A stretch of DNA of 64,000 nt from Zizania palustris. Its lineage: Eukaryota > Streptophyta > Magnoliopsida > Poales > Poaceae. The position numbers and the translations under genes are program-made. The notes under the pieces are model-generated. The model worked only from the letters and a program-made list of their open reading frames with translations, made no database searches and had not been told where the DNA came from. Location: positions 8,934,342 to 8,998,341 of the forward strand of contig JAAALK010000289.1 of NCBI GenBank assembly GCA_019279435.1. The letters are read 5' to 3'. Positions 22,210 through 34,700 of this stretch are shown here, one piece after another (positions within the stretch are counted from its first letter, which is position 1; the number at the start of each line of letters is the position of its first letter).

Positions 22210-22832
22210 TAAGAGCACTCCAGTTTTTAATTTGTGATATATTCTTGAACAAGAGAAATTGTTTGTAACGAATTTTATGGATTGGTATAGAAATTTAAGA
22301 ATTGTTCTTAAGCAATAGGAAAAGGATTATGTTCTAGAGGAACCTCACACTATTGAGCTAGGAGAGGATGCTTCTACAACAGACAATAAGAAGCATGTTA
22401 TTGATTCCGTGGATGTCAAGTATCTGATGCTTGCCTACATGATGCTTACGATATGATTGTAGCTCTAAAGGGCATGTTTCAGATCCAGGCAAGCGCTGAG
22501 AGATACAATGTGTCTAAAGTATTTTTGGGAGTAGGATGGCTAAAGGGAGCCTAGTTAGTTATCATGTGATCAGGATGATTGGTTACATCGATACTCTAGA
22601 GAGACCGAGTCCTCCACTAGATCTATACTTTGTTATTGATGTGATTCTCCCGTCGCTCCCACTAAGATTTGAGCCATTCCTCATGAATTACAACATGGTT
22701 GGACTAGAGAATACACTAGCTAAGTTGCATGGGATGCTCAAGGTTGCTGAGGAGAGTACCAGGAAATCTCCAAATCATGTGATGATGGTTTAGAAGGAGA
22801 GTAAAAATAGAAAGAAGAAGGGAAAGGCTAAG
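22210..22832 (+). pseudogene. copia-2 copy A Gag, 5' part
   Basis: A Copia Gag remnant in several frames. DWYRNLRIVLKQ is followed by a TAG. The downstream block beginning GSLVSYHVIRMIGYIDTLER runs to MMV then TAG, and a Lys-rich stretch follows. The zinc knuckle lies beyond the Tekay insertion at about 35170-35205. It cannot encode a full product. Confidence 0.75.
22828..22832. repeat. Target-site duplication of Tekay element, left copy (CTAAG)
   Basis: CTAAG directly before the LTR start TGTAACACC, repeated at 35089-35093. Removing the element restores collinearity with copia-2 copy B (AAGGCTAAG then ACTACAG), which confirms the insertion point. Confidence 0.92.
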
Positions 22833-25800
22833 TGTAACACCCCAGAAATTAAAAAGGAATAAAATAAAAGAAAATATTATTTAAATCATTTCTGGATTTA
22901 TTATTAAAAAAGCACAAAAGAAACCAAATAAAGCCAAACAGGGAGAAATACTCAAAATCTGGACTTGAAAATTTTATGAGATGAACTAGAGACCAAGATA
23001 TAATTTTAGGAATTTTTACAGATTTTTATCAACAGTGATTCAACCCTTAATCAAATATATGAATTACTGGATTTATTTTAAATCAGAAAGGAATTAAAAA
23101 TCAAAACGGGCCGCAACCTTCAAAGTGGCCGAGCCCAGCCCAGCCCAAGCCTTGAGCCACTGACAGGTGGGACCAACCTGTCGGCGCTCGCCTCCCCTCT
23201 CTCCTCCCGCCCGCGCCCCGCCTGGCCCCACGTGTCAGCCTCCACTCTCTCACCTTCGCCCACTAACCGCTCGGCCCCGCCTGTCGGCCCCTTTTCTTTC
23301 CCGTTCGCCCACTGACCGGTGGAGCCCACCTGTCGGATCCATCTTCTCCGATGGAATCCCTCTCTCCTCTTCCTTCCCCGACGATCACCTTCCAAATTCT
23401 TGCCGTCGGCCGCCCGTTTTCACTCAGATCACCCTCCGATCACCTTCCCCGAGCGTTACCGACCCCATTCCATCCATAGCCCACGCGGTTTCGTGATTAG
23501 GGAAGTAAATCCGAGGATTTGGAAACCTCGCCGGAGAGTTTAGGAACCCTCTCAGTTTCCTCCGATCACCTTGCCATCTAGACGGCGATGACCCTCCTAT
23601 TCAAACCCCTCCGGCCACCGCTCGTTGCCCACACCTCCTTAGCGCAAGCCTTCGCTTTCCAGAGCCCTGCCAAGCCGTTTTCGGCCTTTGGTTCTACTCC
23701 ACCTCCGGCAGGCCCTCGCCGTCGATCCCGGCCTCCCCCGCCCTAGCCACCGCCACCAGAGGGACCGTCGACGACTCCCCGTCCCCGGCCACCCCTCCGT
23801 TGGTCTTGGAACCCACCGGATCATCGTCGCCGTCGAGCTCCCGAACGACCCTCGCCGTCTACCCTCGCCGCCGGCCACCATCCTTCGACTACCCTCGCAG
23901 CCGCAGGTATGGTTGGAATCGCCGTGACCCCCTCATTCCATTTTTGCTGGTAGCTAGGACTTAGCTCCCTCGCCATCGCCGTCGCCACCTCAACCGAGCC
24001 CCGCCGTCGCCGGAGACGAAGGGTGCGAGGCCCCCTTACGCACGTGCCGTGCCGGATTAAATCCTGGCCGCACGACCGTGAACGAGGGGCCCAGATTAAA
24101 TCCCTTTGGGATTTAATCTCATCCGTAGATCTGGTCAAAGGGGTACGGAGCTATCGCAGCCGTCAATCGTTACTTAAACCCCAGGATCAATCTCGTGCGT
24201 CCACGCGTAACCGTTCGCTATGTTTTAATCTGGACCGTCCGATTTCACTTAACCCCTCCCGCCTCGCGCCTGGCCGCCAGATCCAGATCCAACGGCTTTG
24301 GATCAGCCGGTCCACGCGCACAGTACAAGGGTCCACCATGAGCCTGGCTCACCGTGGACCAGGGACCGTTTTTCAGTTTAAATAAAATTCAGAAAATTGT
24401 TTAAACTTTGAAAATTCATATCTTGCTCATTTTAACTCCAAATTTCACCATTCAAATTTTGTTAAAACCAGAATATTATTCTCTACACATTAATGCCATA
24501 AAAACAGCATGTTTCTGTTACCCAAAATATTCTTAATAAATAAATGAATAAAAACCCCTTGGGATTAAAATTAATAATACAGAAAATAAATTAGGAAAAA
24601 TCCTAAAAAGTTAAACTTTACTGTTTTATGCAAAAACTCAGAATATTAATATATTACTTCACATAAAAACACCCACAACCATGTATGTTCCTTTATTTGG
24701 TGGATTTTATCTGTTTATTGAATGTATTATTTATTTTTCCGTATCGAGAAGACTACGAGTTCATCGAGGAGCAGGAGTTCTACCCCGATGTTCCTCCATC
24801 CCCCTTTGCTGATCAAGGCAAGTCATCGACCATCTCTGTGGAAACAGTTGATCATAATTGAGCCCATGTTTCGATAAATTATCGCTATAACCCATAGGTT
24901 AATATTGCATTAGTCAAATATTCAAGCCGTACACTTATATTTATTAGATCCCCGTCCTTGTGTGCAAACCCAAGCCATGCTTATTGAGCCTTAACTCCTT
25001 GTCACTCTACTATAAAAATATTAGCTAGTGCCCAATGTACCGGCACAACTGCTATAGGATAAAAAGAATGAGTCGTAGATAGCTGGATTTCTGTATATGA
25101 ATTTCCCCGTTATTCTCGTCTCTGGACTCGGTTGGAGTTGGCTAGGTTATAAGTATGGTGGGTTCCGGGTGCAAGCTCGGGCACTGGTTTGTCGCACCCG
25201 GGGCACTATAAGGACCGGTCTGCGGGATCTGTTGCAAAGCACTTCCGTACCAACCACAAGTCTAATGGGTAAGTCCTAACTGGAAGTATGGAATACTCCG
25301 GCTCGATGCACCATAGAGGAGGGGGCAAGGGGCTAGCCTGCGGGCGACTTGTACCGACGAGGCTCAAGGGGGGGTATGGTGGGGCTCCGATGCGTCGGGA
25401 CACCATATGAAACCCATAAGAGGGTGCTATTGAGTCGGGGAGGACTATATGGAAGGTTTTGGCACGAGTTCCCGTGTGATGGGTCATCTCGTTACACTTC
25501 GGTGTAGGTGATGTGTGCGTGCCTTGTGGGTACAGTGGTACATCTCTGATCAGAGTAATTCAATCTTTTCGAAAAGCCGAGCCCACGGTCAAGGGCGGGT
25601 TGTGTGACTACTCGCAGTTAGTTTACAATTGTTTGAATGGTCAAGTTATTCATGGCACGTAAGGACTGTTGAGCGAGGTGGGGCTGACTGTACCCCTCGA
25701 GTTAGAAGATGATGATGCACACACACATGTTTACTTTTCCGTACTAATAAATTGCTCACATTTAAAGCTTTACAATTATGCTGCTTCCGCAAAATTAGTC

Positions 25801-26139
25801 ACTATCTCCCTTGTTATTATCTTGCATTATATTTGCATTCGGTGGCTTGCTGAGTACATCTGTACTCACCCCATTGACTTACAACATCAGAGCCCGTCTA
25901 CTACGAGGAGGATGAAGGTCTGGAGTAGCGACCCAGTCAAGGCGAGACTGGAAGGAGGCGTTCATCTAGGACCCTTATTTTATTAGTTTCTCTTCATCTT
26001 TATTCACTTTTGTATTAATGCGGTCTATGAACCGTGAATGATTGCCCATATTGTACGTGGTCGCATGATGAACGTCTTGTGTTATTGATTTTCTATGGAA
26101 TTTCAATAAAGTCCTGATTTATTAAATCGGGGCGCGACA
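22833..26139 (+). repeat. 5' LTR of Tekay element
   Basis: 3,307 bp, TGTAACACCCCAG to GGGCGCGACA. GC-rich, Pro/Arg-coding-like central part (about 23150-24350) flanked by AT-rich stretches. The several short ORFs here differ little between LTRs but have no recognisable domain, and I do not call them genes. Confidence 0.93.
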
Positions 26140-26142
26140 AGA

Positions 26143-26154
26143 TGGTATCAGAGC
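26143..26154 (+). other. Primer binding site of Tekay element (initiator Met tRNA)
   Basis: TGGTATCAGAGC, three bases after the LTR end. Confidence 0.92.
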
Positions 26155-26277
26155 CGACTTGACTGTAGGAAGCCAAACAGACCTGACCATAGGACTTATA
26201 CTTACTATATTTTCTTACAAACACTGCTTATCCTCTCATCTTCCGAGGTTTTCACAAAAATTTTCTCTCTTTTGTAG

Positions 26278-27090
26278 ATGCCGGTTCATACCATGAGCGG
26301 GACTCTTCGTGACGAGGCCGGATTCATCCGCGAGCTTCGCGTGCTCGTCGACTTTCTGGGGTTTCCCCATGAGCCTGCGTTCCACGGGATCTTTCCCGAC
26401 GCGAAGGAGAGCTACTGCGAGGTCACGGTTGTGATCCGCCCCTCCTCCACGCAGCCACCCTTCTACACCCATGGAGTTGGAGGACCTTCATTCGTGGTGG
26501 CTAGCCAGCGAGCAGCTCTCCAGTCCCTCGCCGAGCTTCGACTGGTATACGACTGTCACCTCCGCGACACCGTCTACCGCTTCATGCCCATGCGCACCCC
26601 TGGGAGTCACCGCAGCATCTACATCAGCCGCCTCACGCAGAGTAACTCCGCCATCACCCGCACGATGAGACTTTTGGAGGCCATGGACAACCTCCACACA
26701 GAGGCCGTCCTCGACGCAGACAGCCAGCACGACACCATCGACTTCTACCGCCACACTTCGGAGAACCTGACCCGTGAGAATGCCGAGCTCCATCGACAGC
26801 TTGAGCAGAACCCTCTGTTGACCCTTGAGGTGGAGGAGTTGAGGCATCAGAACGAGCTCCTACGCCAGGGCGCCATAGTCCACACCCAGCTCCGTCAGCA
26901 GCTCAGAGAATTGAAGAAGGACCTCGAGGAGATCGCACCTCTTCCGCCTCGAAGGAAGAAACCCCTTCGGATCCCCACCGTGAGGCCCAAAAGGATCTCC
27001 CGCAGCGCACCACCCGCCGGACCGTCCAGCTCCTCGACCCCGACCACCTCCCACGAGCCCGAGATCGAGCCGTCCCCCGAGCTACCGTAG
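26278..27090 (+). CDS. Intact uncharacterised ORF upstream of gag in the Tekay element
   Basis: 270 codons from the ATG at 26278, 123 bp after the primer site, to TAG at 27088; gag follows 174 bp later in the same frame, behind several stops. It is not Gag: the usual Gag domains lie in the next ORF. Residues about 20-115 form a compact region with CEVTVVIRP, GVGGPSFVVASQRAALQSL and DCHLRDTVYRFMP. The strand-then-helix pattern with G-G-S and an Ala-rich helix loosely recalls the C-terminal half of a double-stranded-RNA-binding domain; this is speculation. Residues about 160-225 are a likely coiled coil rich in Glu, Leu and Gln, and the tail is basic then Pro/Ser-rich. The frame is uninterrupted although neighbouring gag-pol has five stops. 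Function unknown. Confidence 0.7.
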   Translation: MPVHTMSGTLRDEAGFIRELRVLVDFLGFPHEPAFHGIFPDAKESYCEVTVVIRPSSTQPPFYTHGVGGPSFVVASQRAALQSLAELRLVYDCHLRDTVYRFMPMRTPGSHRSIYISRLTQSNSAITRTMRLLEAMDNLHTEAVLDADSQHDTIDFYRHTSENLTRENAELHRQLEQNPLLTLEVEELRHQNELLRQGAIVHTQLRQQLRELKKDLEEIAPLPPRRKKPLRIPTVRPKRISRSAPPAGPSSSSTPTTSHEPEIEPSPELP

Positions 27091-27264
27091 ACATAGTTTT
27101 TACGATTGATTGTTTTTCATTTTTGCTTGATTGTATTAGCATTCATGTCAAAACATAAGGCATGAATGAAGTAATAAATAAATGTAACCGCAAGAACGGT
27201 ACCTTTTGAAATAAAATACGGAGAAGTTCACTAAAATAAATGTGTCTACCTTGAAAACTCCAGG

Positions 27265-30200
27265 ATGACCAACACTCAGGGTTCCGACGCTCCTCAGAAC
27301 GGAGGAGAGAGTGTCAATTTGCCACAATGGGGAGCCACCGGGCAAAGGCAAGCCCCGGTAACCAACCACCCCACTCTGGCCGAGATGATGGCCACACAAA
27401 ACCAGCTGGTCTCAGCCCTTCTGCACCAGATGCAGCAGCTGCAGCAGATGCAAGAGCAGCAGGCTCATCTCTTCCACCTCCACCAACAGCCCGAGCTGCC
27501 CAGACCCGCCACACCAGCTCCCGCTCCCGCGTCCCATCTTTCGGAGTTCCTCCGAGTCCGTCCCCCGACCTTCTCGAGCACCACCAACCCCATTGAGGCT
27601 GGGGATTGGTTGTGAGCTATCGAGAAGAAGCTCGATCTGCTGACCTGCACCGAGCAGGAGAGGGTGGCCTTCGCCACCCACCAGCTTCATGGTCCCGCCG
27701 CAGAGTGGTGGGACAATCATCATGAGACTCTGCCCGAGGGCCACGCCCCTACTTGGGCAGAGTTCTCGGCCGCCTTTCGTGCCGCCCACATCCCCGACGG
27801 CATCATCGCCCAGAAGCAACAAGAGTTCCGAGACCTGCAGCAGGGGAGCAGGTCTGTCATAGAGTACCTGCACGAGTTCAACCGTCTGGCCAGGTACGCA
27901 CCTGAGGAGGTCCGTACGGATGCAGCCAGACAGGCTAAGTTCCTCCGGGGACTGAAGGATGTGCTGTCTCTACAGCTTATCTCCGGAGATTTCTCCAACT
28001 TCCAAAAGTTGGTGAACAAGGCTATCATGTAGGAGACCCAGCAGAACAAGGTCGACCTGAAGAAGAAGCGAATGATTGCCTTCAGGCAAAACCAGGGCAT
28101 GGCCCAGAGACCCCGTTTTGCTCCACCAGCACAGCAGTAGCACCCCCGCCCAGTGTATCGTCCGGCGCCACCAGCCACCAATGCCGGAGCCAGCCAAACT
28201 CGTCCCGCTCCCGCCGCACCAACCATCCCAGCTGCCCCGGCCAAGAAGCCGGAAGTTTTGAGAGACAGGCATGGCAAGCCTGTAGTATGCTTCAACTGCC
28301 GCCAGGAGGGACACTACTCCCATCAGTGCCCTCATCCCAAGCGTGCTCAAGGCGTCGCCTCCAACCCCGCCGTCCGCGCCAAGGTGAACCACGTCACCGC
28401 CGAGGAAGCCCAGGCCGCCCCGGAGATTGTCATGGGTAAGTTTATGGTTCATTCATCGCTTGCAGTGGTATTATTTGACACCGGAGCTACCCACTCCTTT
28501 ATATCAACTGCTTTTGTGGAAAATAATGCCCTGGACATAAGTGAACTACCCAGGCCAGTATTGATAGCTACCCCAGGCAAGCAAACCCTCGCCTGTTCCT
28601 TTAGTCCAAGGGTATGGGTAGAAATCCAAGGCACGATATTTTGGGCCGACCCCATTCTAATAGAATGCCAAGGTTTGGATCTCATTCTAGGGATGGATTG
28701 ACTAAATAAACATCAAGGTGTAATAGAATGTGCCCAGAGAAAAGTGACTGTGACTAATGAAGAAGGGACTATAGTCACATTCCAGATGCCCAGGATGAAG
28801 ACCGGAAGGACAAGACTACATCAGATTACCTTGGAAGAGATACCAGTAGTCAGTGAATACCCGGACGTATTCCCAGAGGATCTACCAGGGATGCCACCCA
28901 AGAGGGACATCGAGTTCAGGATTGACTTGGTGCCCGGAACCACCCCTATCTACAAGCGACCATACCGGATGGCCGCCAACGAATTAGCTGAGATGAAGCA
29001 GCAATTGGAGGATCTTGAAAGGAAAGGTTATATCAGACCAAGTACGTCGCCATGGGGTGCTCCCGTCATCTTCGTCGAGAAGAAAGAAGACAAGGCAAAG
29101 CGTATGTGTGTGGATTATCGCGCTTTGAATGAAGTAACAATCAAGAATAAGTACCCGTTGCCTCGGATCGATGATCTCTTCGACCAGCTAAAAGGAGCTA
29201 CAGTATTCTCGAAGATCGACTTGCGTTCGGGTTATCATCAGTTAAGGATCCGAGAAGAAGATATACCCAAGACTGCCTTCACCACCCGTTATGGATTATA
29301 TGAGTGCATGGTTATGTCCTTTGGATTGACCAACGCCCCTGCATTCTTCATGAATATGATGAATAAAGTGTTCATGGAGTATTTGGACAAGTTCATCGTG
29401 GTCTTCATAGACGACATCCTCATTTACTCCAAGGACCAGAAAGAGCACGAGGCTCACCTCCAGTTATCCTTAGGAAAGTTAAGGGAACACCAATTGTATG
29501 CCAAGTACAGCAAATGCAAGTTTTGGACGGCAGAAGTAAAGTTCCTTGGACACATCATCTCTGCGCAAGGAATCGCAGTAGACCCTGCCACCGTAGAAGC
29601 AGTTACGGATTGGCTGCCACCCACGAACGTATCTGAGATACGAAGTTTTCTGGGTTTGGCCGGATATTATCGAAGATTCATCGAGAATTTTTCTAAGATA
29701 GCCAAGCCAATGACCAAGTTGTTGCAGAAAGGAGAGAAGTTTGAATGGACTCCTGAATGCGAGGAAAGTTTCCACACTCTCAAGACCCGTTTGGTATCTG
29801 CACCCATACTAACCCTACCGGATATCCGTAAGGACTTCCATGTCTATTGTGACGCATCTCGCCAAGGATTGGGATGTGTTCTTATGCAAGATGGGAAAGT
29901 TATCTCTTATGCCTCCCATCAGTTGAGACCTCATGAGTTGAATTATCCGACCCATGATTTGGAATTAGCCGCCGTAGTGCACGCCCTTAAGATTTGGAGG
30001 CACTATTTGGTTGGAAATCGCTGTGAGATCTTTACAGATCACAAGAGCTTGAAGTATATCTTCACACAGCCAGACCTTAACTTGAGGCAAAGACGATGGT
30101 TGGAACTAATCAAGGACTATGACTTAGGTATTCACTACCACCCCGGAAAAGCAAATGTGGTAGCTGATGCATTAAGTCGCAAGGGATATTGCACAGCCAT

Positions 30201-31734
30201 GATGACTCAGGAGCACGCACCCTTGTTATGTAGAGAGATGGAAAAACTGAATCTTGGATTGACCACCAGGGCATATCTAGCCACCTTGGAGACCCAACCT
30301 GTTCTATTTGAGCAGATCTGTGAAGCTCAGTTGGAGGACCTGGATATAGCTGCCATTAGGAAGAACATGTGACAAGGAAAAGCTCCCGGATTTTCAGAGG
30401 ACGAGAATGGCACCATATGGTTTGGAACCCGGATATGTGTGCCGGATAAACCCGAGATAAAAACCCTTATCCTAAGAGAAGCCCATGAGACATTATACTC
30501 AATTCATCCCGGCAGTACCAAGATGTACCAGGATCTGAAAGAGCGTTATTGGTGGGTCAGCATGAAAAGAGAGATTGCCCAGTTTGTCGCCGAATGTGAC
30601 ACCTGCAGAAGAGTAAAAGCTGAACATCAGAGACCTGCAGGATTGTTACAGCCACTTAAGGTGCCTGAATGGAAGTGGGAAGAGATCGGTATGGATTTCA
30701 TCACCGGACTGCCTAAGACCCAACTTGGGTATGATTCTATTTGGGTGATCATCGATCGGCTTACGAAAGTAGCCCATTTCATAGCCGTCAAAACAACCTT
30801 TAGTGGCCCTAAGCTTGCAGAGCTATATATGGCCCGGATCGTATGTCTTCATGGAGTGCCTAAGAAGATAGTGTCTGACCGAGGAAGTCAGTTTACCTCT
30901 CGTTTCTGGAAGAACCTTCAAGAGGAGATGGGCACGAGATTGAATTTCAGTACCGCCTACCATCCTCAGACAGATGGACAAACAGCGAGGGTGAATCAGA
31001 TATTGGAGGATATGCTTCGAGCATGTGTTTTGGATTTTGGAGCCACCTGGGACAAGAGCTTGCCGTACGCTGAATTTTCATACAACAACAGCTATCAAGC
31101 CAGCCTTCAGATGTCTCCTTTTGAAGCCCTATATGGACGTAAGTGCAGAACGCCTCTACTTTGGGACCAAACTGGTGAATCCCAAGTATTCGGAACAGAC
31201 ATTCTTCGCGAAGCTGAAGAGAAGGTACGGATCATCAAAGACCGACTCAAAACAGCCCAATCACGACAAAAGAGCTACGCAGACAATCGTCGCCGAGACC
31301 TAGCCTTTGAAGAAGGAGATCATGTCTACCTTCGAGTTACCCCTCTCCGTGGTACTCAACGGTTTAACATGAGAGGGAAGTTGGCCCCTCGATATGTTGG
31401 ACCATTTCCCATTGTTCGACGTCAAGGAGAAGTTGCATATCAGTTGGAACTACCACCCTCATTGGCTGGAGTGCACAATGTATTCCACGTATCTCAACTC
31501 AAGAAGTTTCTCCGCATCCCCACAGAACAAGTGGATCTGCAGCAGTTGGATGTTCAAGAGGATCTGACCTATGTGGAAAAGCCGGTCAAGATATTGGAAG
31601 TCAAAGAAAGAACCACCAGGAGTCGAGTAATCCGCTTCTGCAAGGTGCAGTGGAGCAATCATCCGGTAGAGGAAGCTACATGGGAAAAAGAAGAGGAACT
31701 CAAGGCACAGCATCCTGAGCTATTCGAGGATTGA
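27265..31734 (+). pseudogene. gag-pol: Tekay gag-pol with chromodomain, five in-frame stops
   Basis: One continuous frame of 1,490 codons from the ATG at 27265. Order: Gag (capsid region to about 28030), CCHC knuckle CFNCRQEGHYSHQC from 28288, protease DTG at 28477-28485, RT with FIDD at 29404-29415, RNase H (VYCDASRQGLG, ELAAVVHALK, FTDHKSLKY), integrase with the HPG...CDTC zinc-binding region from about 30500 and core Asp residues in GMDFITG and SDRGSQF, then a chromodomain at about 31570-31731 (VQWSNHPVEEATWE). Stops: TGA 27613, TAG 28030, TAG 28138, TGA 28699, TGA 30370. The third catalytic integrase position, normally Glu in the GQTERxNQ motif, reads Ala (GCG at 30985-30987). The chromodomain would steer integration to heterochromatin in an active relative. 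Confidence 0.93.
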
Positions 31735-31764
31735 TCCGAATCTCGAGGACGAGATTCTCTGTAA

Positions 31765-31776
31765 GGGGGATAGGAT
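31765..31776 (+). other. Polypurine tract of Tekay element
   Basis: GGGGGATAGGAT-type purine run directly before the 3' LTR start TGTAACACC. Confidence 0.8.
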
Positions 31777-34700
31777 TGTAACACCCCAGAAATTAAAAAG
31801 GAATAAAATAAAATAAAATATTATTTAAATCATTTCTGGATTTATTATTAAAGGAAAAAGCACAAAAGAAACCAAATAAAGCCAAACAGGGAGAAATACT
31901 CAAAATCTGGACTTGAAAATTTTATGAGATGAACTACAGACCAAGATATAATTTTAGGAATTTTTACAGATTTTTATCAACAGTGATTCAACCCTTAATC
32001 AAATATATGAATTACTGGATTTATTTTAAATCAGAAAGGAATTAAAAATCAAAACGGGCCGCAACCTTCAAAGTGGCCGAGCCCAGCCCAGCCCAAGCCT
32101 TGAGCCACTGACAGGTGGGACCAACCTGTCGGCGCTCGCCTCCCCTCTCTCCTCCCGCCCGCGCCCCGCCTGGCCCCACGTGTCAGCCTCCACGCGCTCA
32201 CCTTCGCCCACTGACCGCTCGGCCCCGCCTGTCGGCCCCTTTCCTTTCCCGTTCGCCCACTGACAGGTGGAGCCCACCTATCGGATCCATCTTCTCCGAT
32301 GGAATCCCTCTCTCCCCTTCCTTCCTCGATGATCACCTTCCAAATTCTTGCCGCCGGCCGGCCGTTTTCACTCAGATCACCCTCCGATCACCTTCCCCGA
32401 GCGTTACCGACCCCATTCCATCCATAGCCCACGCGGTTTCGTGATTAGGGAAGTAAATCCGAGGATTTGGAAACCTCGCCGGAGAGTTTAGGAACCCTCT
32501 CGGTTTCCTCCGATCACCTTGCCATCTAGACGCCGATGACCCTCCTATTCAAACCCCTCCAGCCACCACTCGTTGCCCACACCTCCTTAGCGCAAGCCTT
32601 CGCTTTCCAGAGCCCTGCCAAGCCGTTTTCGGCCTTTGGTTCTGCTCCACCTCCGGCAGGGCCTCGCCGTCGATCCCGGCCTCCCCCGCCCTAGCCACCG
32701 CCACCAGAAGGACCGTCGACGACTCCCCGTCCCCGGCCACCCCTCCGTTGGCCTTGGAACCCGCCGGATCATCGTCGCCGTCGAGCTCCCGAACGACCCT
32801 CGCCGTCTACCCTCGCCGCCGGCCACCATCCTTCGACTACCCTCGCCGCCGCAGGTATGGTTGGAATCGCCGTGACCCCCTCATTCCATTTTTGCTGGTA
32901 GCTAGGACTTAGCTCCCTCGCCGTCGCCATCGCCACCTCAACCGAGCCCCGCCGTCGCCGGAGACGAAGGGTGCGAGGCCCCCTTACGCACGTGCCGTGC
33001 CGGATTAAATCCTGGCCGCACGACCGCGAACGAGGGGCCCAGATTAAATCCCTTCGGGATTTAATCTCATCCGTAGATCTGGTCAAAGGGGTACGGAGCG
33101 ATCGCAGCCGTCGATCGTTACTTAAACCCCAGGATCAATCTCGTGCGTCCACGCGTAACCGTTCGTTATGTTTTAATCTGGACCGTCCGATTTCACTTAA
33201 CCCCTCCCGCCTCGCGCCTGGCCGCCAGATCCAGATCCAACGGCTCTGGATCAGCCGGTCCACGCGCACAGTACCAGGGTCCACCATGAGCCTGGCTCAC
33301 CGTGGACCAGGGACCGTTTTTTCAGTTTAAATAAAATTCAGAAAATTGTTTAAACTTTGAAAATTCATATCTTGCTCATTTTAACTCCAAATTTCACCAT
33401 TCAAATTTTGTTAAAACCAGAATATTATTCTCTACACATTAATGCCATAAAAACAGTATGTTTCTGTTACCCAAAATATTCTTAATAAATAAATGAATAA
33501 AAACCCCTTGGGATTAAAATTAATAATACAGAAAATAAATTAGGAAAAATCCTAAAAAGTTAAACTTTACTGTTTTATGCAAAAACTCAGAATATTAATA
33601 TATTACTTCACATAAAAACACCCACAACCATGTATGTTCCTTTATTTGGTGGATTTTATCTGTTTATTGAATGTATTATTTATTTTTCCGTATCAAGAAG
33701 ACTACGAGTTCATCGAGGAGCAGGAGTTCTACCCCGAGGTTCCTCCATCCCCCTTTGCTGATCAAGGCAAGTCATCGACCATCTCTGTGGAAACAGTTGA
33801 TCATAATTGAGCCCATGTTTCAATAAATTATCGCTATAACCCAAAGGTTAATATTGCATTAGTCAAATATTCAAGCCGTACACTTATATTTATTAGATCC
33901 CCGTCCTTGTGTGCAAACCCAAGCCATGCTTATTGAGCCTTAACTCCTTGTCACTCTACTATAAAAATATTAGCAGGTGCCCAATGTACCGGCACAACTG
34001 CTATAGGATAAAAAGAATGAGTCGTAGATAGCTGGATTTCTGTATATGAATTTCCCCGTTATTCTCGTCTCTGGACTCGGTTGGAGTTGGCTAGGTTATA
34101 AGTATGGTGGGTTCCGGGTGCAAGCTCGGGCACTGGTTTGTCGCACCCGGGGCACTATAAGGACCGGTCTGCGGGATCTGTTGCAAAGCACTTCCGTACC
34201 AACCACAAGTCTAATGGGTAAGTCCTAACTGGAAGTATGGAATACTCCGGCTCGATGCACCATAGAGGAGGGGGCAAGGGGCTAGCCTGCGGGCGACTTG
34301 TACCGACGAGGCTCAAGGGGGGGTATGGTGGGGATCCGATGCGTCGGGACACCATATGAAACCCATAAGAGGGTGCTATTGAGTCGGGGAGGACTATATG
34401 GAAGGTTTTGGCACGAGTTCCCGTGTGATGGGTCATCTCATTACACTTCGGTGTAGGTGATGAGTGCGTGCCTTGTGGGTACAGTGGTACATCTCTGATC
34501 AGAGTAATTCAATCTTTTCGAAAAGCCGAGCCCACGGTCAAGGGCGGGTTGTGTGACTACTCGCAGTTAGTTTACAATTGTTTGAATGGTCAAGTTATTC
34601 ATGGCACGTAAGGACTGTTGAGCGAGGTGGGGCTGACTGTACCCCTCGAGTTAGAAGATGATGATGCACACACACATGTTTACTTTTCCGTACTAATAAA

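Larger units (their letters stand above)
21677..22832 (+). mobile_element. copia-2 copy A, 5' segment (leader and gag), interrupted by Tekay insertion
   Basis: Collinear with 56413-57800 of copy B. It lacks the 5' LTR and the first ~350 bp of leader, and starts at the end of the Tat-2 LTR. It lacks 296 bp present in copy B (56581-56876). The gag part (from about 22210) contains DWYRNLRIVLKQ, followed by a stop shared with copy B, and LERPSPPLDLYFVIDVILPS. It ends at CTAAG, the Tekay target duplication, and resumes at 35089. Confidence 0.85.

Noticed and set aside
23120..24385. Pro/Arg-rich ORFs in the Tekay LTRs (also at 32049-33330)
   Set aside because: GC-rich LTR sequence keeps frames open on both strands; the peptides are low-complexity and shift freely between the two LTRs.
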